Shown in pieces: positions 63,801 through 64,000 of a stretch of 64,000 bases of DNA. Under the pieces are notes generated by a model. That model ran no database searches, was not told the DNA's origin, and was given only the letters and a program-made list of their open reading frames with translations. Source of the stretch: Pseudomonas graminis. GTDB taxonomy: Bacteria > Pseudomonadota > Gammaproteobacteria > Pseudomonadales > Pseudomonadaceae. The position numbers were made by a program, and so were the translations under genes. The stretch spans positions 248,001-312,000 of the forward strand of contig NZ_MTSB01000001.1 in assembly GCF_002093745.1 (NCBI RefSeq). Reading direction: 5' to 3'. Every line of letters begins with the position of its first letter. Within the stretch, counting starts at the first letter, position 1.

Positions 63801-64000
63801 TTAATAGACCGTGTTTTGTAACACTTGATGACTCACTACTGCCAATACACCGGCAAGATCATTCAGACGTTTGTTGAGGCTCACCGGATCACATTCGCCA
63901 CGAATAATAAGCCACGGGCTTGAAAACAGGGCTTTCACGGCACTGGCGCGCTGCCAACCGACGTCGGCTTCGGGGCCTGCGCCGGTCAGTGTATAGCGAG
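63801..64000 (-). CDS. C-terminal fragment of a hypothetical protein, cut by window edge
   Basis: An open frame enters from the right edge and stops at 63801-63803 (TAA), giving 65 residues: RYTLTGAGPEADVGWQRAS..., ...LFSSPWLIIRGECDPVS..., ending SHQVLQNTVY. It runs on the same strand as the hydratase gene, about 80 bases upstream. I do not recognise the family. Confidence 0.6.
   Translation of the reverse strand, partial: RYTLTGAGPEADVGWQRASAVKALFSSPWLIIRGECDPVSLNKRLNDLAGVLAVVSHQVLQNTVY

Overview
The window is chromosomal DNA of a plant-associated fluorescent Pseudomonas, almost certainly of the Pseudomonas syringae group. Three things support this. A HopAK1-type harpin/pectate-lyase effector gene lies behind a near-consensus HrpL (hrp) box. 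Most of the other genes are Pseudomonas core genes in recognisable order (dcd, csp, apbC, metG, rnfB, nth, PA3496-like; aotJQMOP; braC-livHMGF). REP-type repeats of the Pseudomonas kind are scattered between genes. No rRNA, tRNA, CRISPR array, transposase gene or replication origin was seen.

Layout. 1-2.0 kb: a truncated hypothetical gene, an AT-rich stretch and an orphan BvgA-like response regulator. 2.1-8.6 kb: housekeeping genes (PA3496-like, nth, an anchorless orphan RnfB, metG, apbC, csp, dcd). 8.7-19.6 kb: a small Pro/Gly-rich peptide gene, then the Lhr-PdeM and Exo-Lig halves of a DNA-repair module, separated by an intact basic-amino-acid ABC transporter operon (aotJQMOP type). 20.2-27.1 kb: a predicted lipoprotein penicillin-acylase homologue, two SEC-C proteins, a small SOS/phage-type island (S24 repressor, LexA-box-driven DUF1654 gene, holin-like gene), a LEA14-like lipoprotein and two conserved hypotheticals.

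27.1-33.9 kb is the most interesting part. It holds a compact six-gene operon: a heme-oxygenase-like diiron oxidase, a [2Fe-2S] ferredoxin/flavin reductase, two different ATP-grasp ligases, an arginine-deiminase-fold enzyme and an EamA exporter. The operon is preceded by a long AT-rich leader carrying two inverted repeats and an attenuator-like hairpin. The gene set implies synthesis and export of a small, probably amino-acid- or guanidino-derived metabolite. I do not recognise it as a described pathway.

34-47 kb: DUF1145 and collagen-like secreted proteins, a nucleoside uptake pair (NUP, Tsx), CopD-like protein, dinG, a serine hydrolase, an OmpA-family lipoprotein with a histone-like tail, pdxH, slyB-like, an FAD oxidoreductase and a lipoprotein. 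47.2-52.5 kb: a hexanucleotide microsatellite and the branched-chain amino acid importer. 52.8-64 kb: DUF2288, a MHYT-GGDEF-EAL signalling protein, an MFS transporter, rapA, two small hypotheticals, the HrpL-dependent effector gene, a MaoC-type (R)-enoyl-CoA hydratase and a truncated gene.

Three intergenic regions (about 19.74-20.18, 44.28-44.74 and 57.19-57.63 kb) carry copies of one REP-flanked element whose core of about 245 bp folds into nested hairpins. It looks like a non-autonomous, MITE-like mobile repeat. All calls come from reading sequence and translations. Family names and functional statements rest on knowledge of those families, not on searches.
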